Below, one piece after another: positions 7,509-16,351 of a stretch of DNA of 64,000 nt. A program made the position numbers and the translations under genes. Every line of letters starts with the position of its first letter. Positions within the stretch are counted from its first letter, which is position 1. Location: the NCBI GenBank assembly GCA_015065545.1, contig SVQA01000005.1:93337-157336 (forward strand), in the 5' to 3' direction. The notes beneath the pieces are model-generated. The model saw only the letters and a program-made list of their open reading frames with translations, was not told the DNA's origin and did no database searches. The stretch is from Oscillospiraceae bacterium. Its GTDB lineage: Bacteria; Bacillota; Clostridia; Oscillospirales; Acutalibacteraceae.

Positions 7509-8909
7509 TTATACAGGATATGTACCCTTGTTCTTGTCAAAGTATTCGGGATTAAGTCCTAATTGAGCCTGTCTTCTCTTCTCGAAGAAATCTACAGACA
7601 CCTTGGGGAACATTGCGTAAGAAAGCACGTCCTCTTCCTGCTGAACATACTGTGCTACCTCAGCCTTGAGCTTCTCAAGCTCGGGAGCAATCAGATCTGC
7701 AGGTCTGCAGGTTACAGGCTCCATATCGCCGATAATCTTCTTTCTGAACTCGTCAGAGATAGGCATGGGAGTTGTGCCGTACTTGCCTGCTACCATATCC
7801 TTGAACTCGTTTGTGCACATCTTGTAGCGCTCGCCTGCAATAACATTGAACACAGCCTGAGTACCAACAATCTGAGATGTAGGAGTAACAAGAGGAGGAT
7901 AACCTGAATCCTCACGAACTCTGGGAACTTCCATAAGCACCTCGGTAAGCTTATCTTCCTTACCTGCCTGTTTAAGCTGAGAAAGAAGGTTTGAGAGCAT
8001 ACCGCCGGGAACCTGATAAATAAGTGCGTTTGCATCGGTTGCAAGCATCTGAGGGTCTATAAGACCCGATTTAATATATTTATCTCTGAGAGTCATAAAG
8101 TAATCGCGGATCTCGGTAAGAGCCACAAGGTCAAGACCTGTGTCGTACTCTGTGCCCTGAAGTGCAGCAACCATAGACTCGGTAGGTGCGTGAGATGTAC
8201 CGAGTGCCAAGGGGCTGATTGCAGTATCAATCATATCTGCACCTGCTTCAATACCTTTGAGAAGACACATTGAAGCAAGACCCGATGTGTAGTGAGTGTG
8301 AATCTGAACAGGAAGGTCTACTGCACCCTTAATAGCCTTAACAAGAGCCTCTGTCTTGTAAGGTGTCAGCAAAGCCGCCATATCCTTTATGCAGATTGTA
8401 TCTGCACCTGCATCTGCGATACGCTTTGCGTAGTCAACATAGTATTCGTCAGTGAACACAGGACCTGTAGTGTAGCTGATTGCTACCTGAACCTCTGCGC
8501 CCTCTTTCTTTGCGGCTTTAATTGCACTTTTGAGATTCTTAATATCGTTGAGTGCATCAAAAATACGGAGAATATCAATACCGTTTGCTACAGAACGTTC
8601 TACAAAATACTCAAGCACATCGTCTGCATAATGACGATAACCCAACATATTCTGTCCTCTGAAGAGCATCTGAAGCTTTGTATTCTTACATTTATCCTTA
8701 ATGGTACGAAGTCTTACCCAAGGGTCTTCGTTTAAGAAACGCAGGCAAGAGTCAAATGTAGCACCGCCCCAGCACTCAAGGGAATAAAAGCCGATTTTAT
8801 CCATCTTCTCAAGAATGGGAAGCATATCGGAGGTGGGCATTCTTGTAGCAAGCAAGGACTGGTGAGCATCACGAAGTCCTGTTTCTGTAATTTTAATCTG
8901 TTTTGCCAT
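7509..8909 (-). CDS. oadA: Biotin-dependent carboxylase 5S/OadA-type subunit
   Basis: 466 aa, equivalent to the 5S subunit of transcarboxylase, the alpha subunit of oxaloacetate decarboxylase or the carboxyltransferase part of pyruvate carboxylase. It exchanges CO2 between oxaloacetate or pyruvate and carboxybiotin. Seen: TETGLRDAHQSL at the TIM-barrel start; the metal ligand motif HTHYTSG; the region CIKDMAAL, where family members carry the carbamylated Lys; and the conserved carboxylase domain after 300. It lacks a biotin domain, which is encoded separately upstream. The ATG at 8909 follows AAGGTGA; the track's GTG at 8918 lies inside that ribosome site. Direction of flux cannot be read from sequence. 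Confidence 0.9.
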   Translation of the reverse strand: MAKQIKITETGLRDAHQSLLATRMPTSDMLPILEKMDKIGFYSLECWGGATFDSCLRFLNEDPWVRLRTIKDKCKNTKLQMLFRGQNMLGYRHYADDVLEYFVERSVANGIDILRIFDALNDIKNLKSAIKAAKKEGAEVQVAISYTTGPVFTDEYYVDYAKRIADAGADTICIKDMAALLTPYKTEALVKAIKGAVDLPVQIHTHYTSGLASMCLLKGIEAGADMIDTAISPLALGTSHAPTESMVAALQGTEYDTGLDLVALTEIRDYFMTLRDKYIKSGLIDPQMLATDANALIYQVPGGMLSNLLSQLKQAGKEDKLTEVLMEVPRVREDSGYPPLVTPTSQIVGTQAVFNVIAGERYKMCTNEFKDMVAGKYGTTPMPISDEFRKKIIGDMEPVTCRPADLIAPELEKLKAEVAQYVQQEEDVLSYAMFPKVSVDFFEKRRQAQLGLNPEYFDKNKGTYPV

Positions 8910-8919
8910 TTTGGTCACC

Positions 8920-9285
8920 TTAGCTTAAAGTGATGAGAACAGCACCTGTCTCAACGGAAGCACCCTTATCAACATTGATGCTGGCAACTGTACCTGCACA
9001 GGGTGCGGGAATTTCGTTTTCCATCTTCATAGCCTCGAGAACTGCAACTGCCTGTCCTTCCTCAACCTTCTGACCTACGGAAACATTCACAGCGAGGATT
9101 GTACCGGGCATGGGAGCAGTAACCTTTGTGCCGCCTGCAACACCTGCGGGAGCTGCTTTGGGAGCCGCCTTGGGAGCGGATGCAGGAGCAGGAGCTGCTA
9201 CTGCTGCGGGAGCTGCACCTTCACCGAGTTCTTCTACCTGTACGTCATAAGCTACGCCATTAACTGTAATACGAAGATTTTTCAT
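8920..9285 (-). CDS. Biotin carboxyl carrier protein (1.3S/gamma-type)
   Basis: 121 aa. An N-terminal beta segment, an Ala/Pro-rich flexible hinge (about 25-50) and a C-terminal biotinyl domain with EAMKMEN, whose Lys is biotinylated. This matches the 1.3S subunit of transcarboxylase or the biotin subunit of sodium-pumping decarboxylases. It sits between the 12S-like gene and the 5S-like gene, 10-15 bases from each neighbouring start or stop. It would therefore carry CO2 between those two active sites. Ribosome site AGGAGG. Confidence 0.93.
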   Translation of the reverse strand: MKNLRITVNGVAYDVQVEELGEGAAPAAVAAPAPASAPKAAPKAAPAGVAGGTKVTAPMPGTILAVNVSVGQKVEEGQAVAVLEAMKMENEIPAPCAGTVASINVDKGASVETGAVLITLS

Positions 9286-9300
9286 TTTAATTCCTCCTGA

Positions 9301-10548
9301 TTATATGGTTGAATGTTTCTTGGGCAGAGCGGTCTCACGCTTAGAGCCAAGAATATCAAGATAGTTTATAAGTTTTGTTCTGATAGTTTCAGCATCTGCA
9401 ATATCATCGATAAAGCCGTTCTTTGCGGCATTCTCTGCAGAAAGCTCATTTGCGATATATTCCTTAATCTTTGCATCCTGCTCGGCTACAGTCAAGCCTT
9501 CAAGCTCTGTGCCGAGTGCTATGTAAGCAGCAGCTTCGGGCTTAATGGGAGAAATAACTGCTCCCTCCATACCGATAACTGCATCGCATCTTGCAGCCTT
9601 GCCTGCAAGTGCCATATAAGCAGCACCTACTGCTGTACCCTCCACAACAGAAATCTTAACTGTTGTAGCTTCTGTGTAAGCAGAAAGCACCTTGTTTGCA
9701 CTGCCGATACAGCAGAATTCTGCAGCATCCATCTGAGTGATAACCGGCAGAGAGAAAGCATCGCAGAAACGAACAAAGGAAGCTATCTTCTTTGCACCCT
9801 TTTTATCAATCTCTTTAGAGAGAGCCTTAACACTGCCTACTGTTCTGCCATCGATTCTTGCAAGAGCAATCGATACCTTGTCATCCTTATTATCATAAAG
9901 CTTAAGCTCGCTGTCAGCATCAAAGAATAAACCATCTGAAGCTTCTGCGAAAGGCACCTGTGACAGATTGTTTGCAGGCAGGTAAGAAATAAGCTCTGCT
10001 ACCTTATCCACAGCCTGCTGTGCATCCTCGGCAACGATTGCCGCCTTGCCTTTGCCGCTGCAGTCGCAATCAGCAGAAAGTGTGAGCTTTGCATCCTCGG
10101 TCATAATAACGAAATCCGCACTTGCCGAAAGCATTGCATTGGAAGCAACGCAATCACCCATAACAACAGAAATACGGGGAACAATACCTGAAAGACGCAT
10201 AGAGCTTGCGAGCAAATCTCCAAGAGCATCAAGGAGCATATTACCCTCTGTTACCTTTGCTTTGCTGTCTGTATAGAAGCTTACGACAGGGCAACCGGTT
10301 TTAAGAGCCAAAGCATAAACCTTTTTGAGTTTTTCTGCCTGTGCCACGCTCATAGCACCGCCTGCACCCTCGTCACACTGAGAGTATGCATATATATTCT
10401 GTCCGCAGACTCTGCCGCTGACAGCCTTCACCTCTGCCATATTGCCGTTAATGCTCATTGCAGGCAGAAGCTCTGTGTAAACTCCATCATCAAATAGTAG
10501 CGCAAAAAGCTTCTCGGGTGAAACTTTTGCATTTTTTGAAACGCTCAT
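9301..10548 (-). CDS. Divergent, shortened carboxyltransferase (12S/MmdA-like)
   Basis: 415 aa, against roughly 500-525 for ordinary 12S, PccB or MmdA proteins. Two crotonase-type halves remain recognisable. The N half opens with LLFDDGVYTELLP and has the PVVSFYTDS strand. The C half has DAFSLPVITQMD and VGAAYMALAGKAARCDAVIGM. The glycine-rich oxyanion segment usually written DSGGAR appears here as DSKAKVTEG, and the usual D-PGF of the C half reads DAAEF. First gene of the three-gene operon, with AAGGAGG before the ATG. It is either a repurposed carboxyltransferase or a subunit with altered acyl-CoA substrate. No membrane decarboxylase beta subunit is present. Confidence 0.75.
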   Translation of the reverse strand: MSVSKNAKVSPEKLFALLFDDGVYTELLPAMSINGNMAEVKAVSGRVCGQNIYAYSQCDEGAGGAMSVAQAEKLKKVYALALKTGCPVVSFYTDSKAKVTEGNMLLDALGDLLASSMRLSGIVPRISVVMGDCVASNAMLSASADFVIMTEDAKLTLSADCDCSGKGKAAIVAEDAQQAVDKVAELISYLPANNLSQVPFAEASDGLFFDADSELKLYDNKDDKVSIALARIDGRTVGSVKALSKEIDKKGAKKIASFVRFCDAFSLPVITQMDAAEFCCIGSANKVLSAYTEATTVKISVVEGTAVGAAYMALAGKAARCDAVIGMEGAVISPIKPEAAAYIALGTELEGLTVAEQDAKIKEYIANELSAENAAKNGFIDDIADAETIRTKLINYLDILGSKRETALPKKHSTI

Positions 10549-10666
10549 AAGATTCCTCCTTATGCTTTATCCGTACATAAAAGTACCTAAAGTATATTAT
10601 ACATTTAACTAAATCTAATTACAAGCAAAAATCTGCAAAAAACAAGAACTTTTTTACATATGCTTA

Positions 10667-11068
10667 TTATTTGCAACCATTACAGCCTTCACAGCCCGAA
10701 CAACCCTTTGCAAAAAGCCTTGAAAGGTACAGAGTATAGTACTCATTGTGCTTAAAAAATCCGAATTTTTTCCACAATGATTCAAGGCTATCGTCCTTTG
10801 TGCAAAGGGTGAGTGAACCCTCTCCCAGTGCAATTGCACCTATAGAGCGTATAAGCGCATCTGCATGCAGGAACATTTCATTTGAAACACTGCCGTCACC
10901 TGAAAGCTTTACCCCTGTATCCATAGATAAAATCTCAAAAGCAGATTTATTGCGGACATAGGCTATATGACCTCGCTCTTTACCGTCCTCTTTGTAAATA
11001 AGCAGGGTTGTCCCCTGAGGGTAAGCCTTAAGCTTGGCTTCGTCTTTGCAGGGTAGAATTGAAAACAT
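10667..11068 (-). CDS. GNAT-like protein with a cysteine-rich tail
   Basis: 133 aa. A short beta/alpha protein whose end (LWKKFGFFKHNEYYTLYL) resembles the last helix and strands of GNAT acetyltransferases. The final residues are CSGCEGCNGC, four evenly spaced cysteines suggestive of metal or cluster binding. The acetyl-CoA loop is not clear. AAGGAGG precedes the ATG, and rluB ends 12 bases upstream, so the two are probably co-transcribed. Function unknown. Confidence 0.55.
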   Translation of the reverse strand: MFSILPCKDEAKLKAYPQGTTLLIYKEDGKERGHIAYVRNKSAFEILSMDTGVKLSGDGSVSNEMFLHADALIRSIGAIALGEGSLTLCTKDDSLESLWKKFGFFKHNEYYTLYLSRLFAKGCSGCEGCNGCK

Positions 11069-11080
11069 TGGAAAACCTCC

Positions 11081-11833
11081 TTACTGCAGATGGCGGGAAG
11101 GATTGGGATCTGCCATAAGCTTCTTAACTTCCTCTTCGGTCAGATCACGCCAGTCGCCCTTTTTGAGCATACCAAGCTTAACTTGTCCGATTGCGGTACG
11201 TCGAAGTCTAGCAACCTCTAAGCCTAACATCTCGCACATTCTTCTGATCTGACGGTTTCTGCCTTCACGCAGGAGTATCTCAAGCACAACTCTGCCCTCC
11301 TGACGAGTAATAACACGAACCTCTGCAGGAGCGGTTTTTCTGCCGTCGAGTATCATACCGTTTTCAAACTCTGCAATCATTTCGTCTGTAACGGCAGGTC
11401 GCACAGTTACACGATAAACCTTATAAATATCCTTTTTAGGATGCATAATCTTGTTTGCAAAATCGCCATCATTGGTAAAGAGAAGCATACCCTCGCTGTC
11501 ACGGTCAAGTCTGCCTACGGGATATACTCTCTCGGGAATATCCGCAACCAGCTCCGCAACGCATTTTCTGCCCTTCTCATCACTCATTGTGGTTACATAG
11601 CCACGGGGCTTATTGAGCATAATATAACGGTACTTCGGTCTTGCATTACCTGTAATGCGTCTGCCGTTTACCATTACCTTATCTTTGTAAGGGTTAACCT
11701 TATCGCCTATCTCTGCCACCACTCCGTTTACCTTTACAGAGCCCGCACGAATCAAGTCCTCTGCCTTTCGTCTGGAGGCAACTCCACAGTCTGCAAGCAT
11801 TTTCTGCAGACGTACATAATTACTGTTAGCCAT
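11081..11833 (-). CDS. rluB: Ribosomal large-subunit pseudouridine synthase RluB-type
   Basis: 250 aa. The N-terminal S4 RNA-binding domain (LQKMLADCGVASRRKAEDLI) is followed by an RsuA/RluB catalytic domain. The signature GRLDRDSEGML contains the catalytic Asp, and EGRNRQIRRM is also conserved. It isomerises uridine in 23S rRNA helix 89 in characterised relatives. It is part of the minus-strand run downstream of dacF and scpAB, an order seen widely in clostridia. Confidence 0.92.
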   Translation of the reverse strand: MANSNYVRLQKMLADCGVASRRKAEDLIRAGSVKVNGVVAEIGDKVNPYKDKVMVNGRRITGNARPKYRYIMLNKPRGYVTTMSDEKGRKCVAELVADIPERVYPVGRLDRDSEGMLLFTNDGDFANKIMHPKKDIYKVYRVTVRPAVTDEMIAEFENGMILDGRKTAPAEVRVITRQEGRVVLEILLREGRNRQIRRMCEMLGLEVARLRRTAIGQVKLGMLKKGDWRDLTEEEVKKLMADPNPSRHLQ

Positions 11834-11888
11834 AATTAAATCCTTTTAAACTTTCCTTTATATTTATCAGTTTCAGATTACACAATAC

Positions 11889-13013
11889 TCATCTGAACAA
11901 ACTGCGGAAAAACCGCAGAAAAAACGATATTTCCATATACCCTGCGTCTTCTTGTGCCAAAATCTCGTTTTCCGTTACAACTTTACCCTTTAAAGTACAC
12001 ACAACCTTGCCTACTATATCTCCCTTTTTAACAGGAGCAAACAACATAGGCTTCATATAAACCTGTGTTTTTACTTCTTTAGCTGTATCACAATCAGACA
12101 CAAATTTCTGTGTTCTTAAAACCTTCGCCGAAATATTTTTCTTTGAAGAACCGATTACATTCACTTTGTAGATTTCTTTTGAATCTCCAACTAATACAGC
12201 ACCCAGCTTTTCAAACCCGTAGTCATACAGCTTAATATGGTCCTGCCAATCGCTTGGAGCATTGAAAGTAACCGCAACAAGACGCAAATTATTCTTTTCA
12301 CTGCAGGTTACAAGACATCTGCCGCTCGCCTTTGTATATCCGGTTTTACCGCCGATACAGTACTCATACATTGACAGCAGGCGGTTATGATTATTATATG
12401 TAGCTCTTTGACCCTCGGGCTTTACAAAATCCACAGTCACGCTCTTTTTTGCTGTCATATCCTCAAAAGCCTGATTCTCCATAGCCTCTGACATAAGCAG
12501 TGCCATATCGTAGGGTGTAGAAAAATGACCTTGTGCACTGAGTCCGCTGGGATTTTTGAAGCAGGTGTTCTCCATTCCTATCTCTTTTGCTCTTTTGTTC
12601 ATTAGCTCTGCGAAGTCCTCTGTATTTCCAGACACAGCTACTGCCGCCGCATTTGCGGCATCGTTGCCGGATACGGTCATCATACCCTTAGCCAAATCAG
12701 AAAGCCTTACTCTGTCTCCTGCCTTGAGATACATCGAACTTCCCTCGGCTTGCATCTTTGAAGTAAACTCTACTGCTTTATCCTCTTTTTCTGCATATTC
12801 AAGTGCCAGAAGAGAGGTCATGATCTTGGTAGTGCTTGCCATACCTGCAGGGGTATTAAGTCCTCGACCAAGGAGCACCTCCTTATTATCGGGACAATAA
12901 AGTACATAGGACTGAGCCGAAACCGACGGTGCAGTGTTATCCTTCTCTGCAAAAACAGAAAAACTGCAAAAAAACAAAACAAAAGAAAAGAAAAAAGACA
13001 GTAATCTTTTCAT
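11889..13013 (-). CDS. D-alanyl-D-alanine carboxypeptidase (DacF/PBP5 type)
   Basis: 374 aa penicillin-binding protein that trims the terminal D-Ala of peptidoglycan outside the cell. It has a signal peptide (1-22), SxxK in MASTTKIMT near 60, SxN in SGNDAANAA, and KTG in GGKTGYTKASG. A PBP5-like beta domain and a C-terminal amphipathic tail (ISFFLRFFRSLFR) probably hold it at the membrane. Its place next to ytfJ suggests the sporulation-linked DacF/DacB group, but the vegetative role cannot be excluded. Confidence 0.92.
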   Translation of the reverse strand: MKRLLSFFFSFVLFFCSFSVFAEKDNTAPSVSAQSYVLYCPDNKEVLLGRGLNTPAGMASTTKIMTSLLALEYAEKEDKAVEFTSKMQAEGSSMYLKAGDRVRLSDLAKGMMTVSGNDAANAAAVAVSGNTEDFAELMNKRAKEIGMENTCFKNPSGLSAQGHFSTPYDMALLMSEAMENQAFEDMTAKKSVTVDFVKPEGQRATYNNHNRLLSMYEYCIGGKTGYTKASGRCLVTCSEKNNLRLVAVTFNAPSDWQDHIKLYDYGFEKLGAVLVGDSKEIYKVNVIGSSKKNISAKVLRTQKFVSDCDTAKEVKTQVYMKPMLFAPVKKGDIVGKVVCTLKGKVVTENEILAQEDAGYMEISFFLRFFRSLFR

Positions 13014-13021
13014 AAAGACAC

Positions 13022-13047
13022 ACCCCGATACATTGCTATGCTCGGGG
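13022..13047 (-). terminator. Weak hairpin between ytfJ and dacF-like gene
   Basis: CCCCGA and TCGGGG pair across a loop just after the ytfJ stop. No real T run follows, so termination is doubtful. Confidence 0.3.
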
Positions 13048-13062
13048 AGTGCAGGTTATTCA

Positions 13063-13473
13063 TCAGAAGCTTTCGTCGTCGCCAACCTCTGCGTTTGTCT
13101 TTTTATCCTTTGAGAATAGTCCCTTAATCTTATCAAAAAGCTCGGGTACCATACCAACAATTCTGTCAGCAGGTCCATCGTACTTTGTGATGGGAATAAA
13201 CTTTACGTCACCCTTGAATACAGAAAGGAAGCCAACAGGGTTGATAGTAACACCTGCACCTGTACCGCCGCCAAAGTTGGGAGCCTGATTTTCCTTTTTA
13301 GCACGAATATCAGAACCGCCGGATGCAAAGCCGTAGCTAACCTTTGACACAGGAATAATAACTGTGCCGTCGGGAGAAGTGATGGGTGTACCGATAATTG
13401 TATCTACATCCACCATACTCTTGATTTTATCCAGAGTTGTATCCATAAGTCCATTAATAGGATGTTCGCTCAT
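13063..13473 (-). CDS. ytfJ: Spore protein YtfJ/GerW family
   Basis: 136 aa. MSEHPINGLMDTTLDKIK and the central VDTIIGTPI, GGSDI and GGGTGAGVTI segments are typical of the GerW/YtfJ family, needed for normal germination in Bacillus. The start was moved from the track's 13545 to the ATG at 13473, which has AAAGGAGA before it and matches the usual family N-terminus. The DUF2953 gene lies directly upstream, as in Bacillus ytfI-ytfJ. Evidence of a spore-forming lineage. Confidence 0.93.
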   Translation of the reverse strand: MSEHPINGLMDTTLDKIKSMVDVDTIIGTPITSPDGTVIIPVSKVSYGFASGGSDIRAKKENQAPNFGGGTGAGVTINPVGFLSVFKGDVKFIPITKYDGPADRIVGMVPELFDKIKGLFSKDKKTNAEVGDDESF

Positions 13474-13498
13474 TTTTATTTCTCCTTTTATTTTAAAA

Positions 13499-14128
13499 TT
13501 ACTTTGTATATTTAAGAATTGCCTCTGTTGCAACCATATTATCAAGCAGAGCTTTCAGAAGATGCAGAAGCTTTATATTGAAATTCAGGTCAAATTCCGC
13601 AGAAGGCACAGCATCATCCGAGAAATCCGGCTTTATCTCCACATTATAATCATCAAAGCTCATAACGTTTTCAACAATAGCCGCTACAATGGGATAAACA
13701 ACCGCATTTGCATAGCCGTAGGTTACTGCTGTATCTGCCGCATCATCAGAGGCAACATTCATCTTAAAGTCCAGTTTTTTGAGGGTTGCATTATTGAGAA
13801 TCGCTTTCAGCAAAGACCAAATGCTTTTAACAATTTCTGCAAGACTTTTAAGAAACCCCATTAAACCATCGCTCTCATCATAAAGCTCGGAAAGTGATAT
13901 AACCTCATCGGGAGATCTGCCTTTTTTTATTCTTCTCTTTGCCTTTTTGCGTTTACTCTTTTCGCTCTGTGGGATAAGCACCTTTTTAAGAAACAGATAT
14001 TTTACTAAACACTGAAGCTGTTTTTCATCATCATAATGAAGAAATATCTTTATGTTGATATTAAGAAGCAGCACAACAAGTGCCACAAAAGCCACAATTA
14101 CAAGCAGTACTTGCAATACATATATCAA
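13499..14128 (-). CDS. DUF2953 membrane-anchored protein (YtfI-like)
   Basis: 209 aa. One N-terminal transmembrane helix (about 3-25), a basic stretch rich in Lys/Arg near 55-75, and a beta-rich C-terminal region. It matches the DUF2953 family, which is commonly paired with YtfJ. Function unknown, presumably sporulation-related. It sits between scpB and ytfJ with short gaps. Confidence 0.8.
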   Translation of the reverse strand: MIYVLQVLLVIVAFVALVVLLLNINIKIFLHYDDEKQLQCLVKYLFLKKVLIPQSEKSKRKKAKRRIKKGRSPDEVISLSELYDESDGLMGFLKSLAEIVKSIWSLLKAILNNATLKKLDFKMNVASDDAADTAVTYGYANAVVYPIVAAIVENVMSFDDYNVEIKPDFSDDAVPSAEFDLNFNIKLLHLLKALLDNMVATEAILKYTK

Positions 14129-14161
14129 GGGTCTCCCCCCTTAAAACGATTTGATTTAAAC

Positions 14162-14857
14162 TTAAAAATCCTCTGTAGCCGCTTTGATGATTTCTCCCAC
14201 TTCCATAGCAATCATTGCGTCGGTTTCATCCTGCACATCATCTTCTGCCTCTGTTACAGGCTCTTCGTCCTCTGCATCGCCTTGGAAGATACTCAGCTGG
14301 GAATCATCCTCATCACTCTCTTCTGCCTCATCCCTCACCTTAGGCTCGCTTGAAGGAATTTCGGGAAGCTCGCTCAAATCAGAAATACTGAAGCAACGAA
14401 GGAAGTTCTCGGTTGTGCCGTAGATAAGAGGTCTGCCGGGAAGCTCAAGCCTGCCCTTTTCTTCGATAAGATCCTTAGCTGTTAGGCTTCCGATAACACC
14501 CGAGCAATCAACACCTCTTACCTGCTCAATAAAGGCTTTTGTAACAGGCTGGTTGTAAGCAATAACCGCCAAAACCTCCATAGCTGCCTGAGAAAGGGGT
14601 GTGTTACGACGCAAATCCATAACAGTTCTTATCTGAGGAGCATATTCCTCTGCAGACACCATCTGGTATGCATCATCAAGCCTGATTATAATTATTCCAC
14701 CATTCTTATCTTCATATTCCTTCATAAGAGCTTCAAGGTGTTTTTTTGTTTCTTTTTCAGAAAGTTCAAGGGCAGTGGCCATTCGGGACACAGGCACGGA
14801 AGCACCGCTTGCAAAGAGAATAGCCTCTACCGCATTTCTTATGTTAAGTTCACTCAT
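14162..14857 (-). CDS. scpB: Segregation and condensation protein B
   Basis: 231 aa. Two winged-helix domains of the kleisin-interacting ScpB subunit of the SMC condensin complex. EAILFASGASV at the N-terminus and the motif MEVLAVIAYNQPVTK ... RGV are diagnostic. The acidic C-terminal extension (Glu/Asp-rich, about 175-215) is common but variable. The start overlaps the scpA stop by four bases (ATGA), so translation is coupled. Confidence 0.95.
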   Translation of the reverse strand: MSELNIRNAVEAILFASGASVPVSRMATALELSEKETKKHLEALMKEYEDKNGGIIIIRLDDAYQMVSAEEYAPQIRTVMDLRRNTPLSQAAMEVLAVIAYNQPVTKAFIEQVRGVDCSGVIGSLTAKDLIEEKGRLELPGRPLIYGTTENFLRCFSISDLSELPEIPSSEPKVRDEAEESDEDDSQLSIFQGDAEDEEPVTEAEDDVQDETDAMIAMEVGEIIKAATEDF

Positions 14858-15576
14858 CGTTTATTTTCCTCCACCATTGTAACAGTTGCTTCGTCACCAT
14901 CACCGTCGATAATAACTCTCTTACCCTTTACAAGTTCAAGCACCGCAAGGAAGGTAGCAACCAGATCACTCTTGCCGTTGCAAGCCTCAAAAAGCTCGCT
15001 GTATCGCACATTCTTTTTGTGCCAGAGATTACGCATAACACGGATAATTCTTGAGCTTACAGAGATAATCTTCTTCTCTACAATACCCGAAAAAGCCTCT
15101 CTTTTGGGAGGAAGCTTTCTCTTACCTCTGCCGACTGCATTTACATAAGCCTTTGCAATGTCTGCAGGTGGATGAATTCTGTTATATGTAAGGTCAAATT
15201 CCACAGGCGAAGGCTCTCGCTGGAATTTATCAAAGCTTACCATAGGTGCAAGCATAGCCGCAACCTGACGGCAAAGCTGATACTCAATAAGCTGACCCTG
15301 AAGCTCACTTTTGAGCTGTTCTGCCTCTTCCTCGTATTTGGGCAAAAGCATTACAGATTTGATGTAAACAAGTCTTGACGCCATTTCAAGAAAGTCAGAG
15401 GCAATATCCATATCCGCTTCCTGCATAGCACTTATCTGCTCCATATACTGCTCAAGAAGCAGAGAAATCTCTATGTCGTATATATCGATTTTATTTTTAG
15501 AAATCAGAAGCAGCAACAAATCAAGAGGTCCCTCAAAAACAGGGAGCTTGTACTGAAGCTGGGTATTATTCTGCAT
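14854..15576 (-). CDS. scpA: Segregation and condensation protein A (kleisin)
   Basis: 240 aa. The N-terminal FEGPLDLLLLLISKNKIDIYDI motif is the kleisin SMC-neck binding domain. The C-terminal winged helix (about 165-235) includes the FLAVLELVK motif. It bridges the SMC dimer with ScpB for chromosome segregation. AGGAGG precedes the ATG. Confidence 0.95.
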   Translation of the reverse strand: MQNNTQLQYKLPVFEGPLDLLLLLISKNKIDIYDIEISLLLEQYMEQISAMQEADMDIASDFLEMASRLVYIKSVMLLPKYEEEAEQLKSELQGQLIEYQLCRQVAAMLAPMVSFDKFQREPSPVEFDLTYNRIHPPADIAKAYVNAVGRGKRKLPPKREAFSGIVEKKIISVSSRIIRVMRNLWHKKNVRYSELFEACNGKSDLVATFLAVLELVKGKRVIIDGDGDEATVTMVEENKR

Positions 15577-15602
15577 AAGGGATACCTCCTTTTATAGCTT
15601 TA

Positions 15603-16307
15603 TCATTGAAAGAACAGGCATAATTTCAACACAAATTCTCTTCCCGCCCCGAGAATACCGTCAAGAGCACCCATATAAAGAAGGGCAAAAATGAAAATAG
15701 ATGTGAAGTGCTGGTATCTGTAAAAGAAATTTACAATTCTGTCAGGCAGGAAGATAAAAAGGATTTTACTTCCGTCAAGGGGCGGTACGGGAAGAAGATT
15801 GAATACGGCAAGAGAAGCATTGATCAAAATATAATAGCTTAAGAACATCCACACATATTCGCCGATTTCGGTAAGATACAGATAATCTCCGATTTTGTAT
15901 TCAACAAGAGCCGAAGGGGCTGTTTTTGCAAGCAAAAGCATAAGTGCTCCGCCAAACATACCGCAGAGTATATTTGCAAGAGGACCTGCAAAAGCACAGA
16001 GTCCCATATAAAGCTTTGGATACTTAAATCTGTTAGGATTTACGGGTACAGGCTTTGCCCAACCGAATCCGAAAAGAAGCATACACAAAGCACCAAAGGG
16101 GTCAATGTGTACCAAGGGATTAAGAGAAAGTCTGCCTCTGTGCTTTATATCCTTATCGCCTAAGAGATATGCCGCACCTGCATGAGCAAATTCGTGAACA
16201 GGCAGGATAAGAAAAATCATAAGTGCCATAACAGCAAGCTGAATTAAAACACCTGTAAAATCAACCGAACCGTAAGTTCGTATATCCCTGATTAAATCTA
16301 TAAGCAT
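15603..16307 (-). CDS. Site-2 protease family M50 membrane metalloprotease
   Basis: 234 aa with about five membrane helices. The zinc motif HEFAHA lies in the second helix, and NLLPVPPLDGSKIL supplies the third ligand Asp. It resembles the short YwhC/SpoIVFB-like peptidases that cut within membranes. It lies next to scpA, a common clostridial arrangement. A degenerate paralogue follows immediately upstream (16352-17092). Substrate unknown. Confidence 0.88.
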   Translation of the reverse strand: MLIDLIRDIRTYGSVDFTGVLIQLAVMALMIFLILPVHEFAHAGAAYLLGDKDIKHRGRLSLNPLVHIDPFGALCMLLFGFGWAKPVPVNPNRFKYPKLYMGLCAFAGPLANILCGMFGGALMLLLAKTAPSALVEYKIGDYLYLTEIGEYVWMFLSYYILINASLAVFNLLPVPPLDGSKILFIFLPDRIVNFFYRYQHFTSIFIFALLYMGALDGILGAGREFVLKLCLFFQ

Positions 16308-16351
16308 TTATTATGCCTCCAAAAATGATATAAAAATTTATTGACTAAAAT

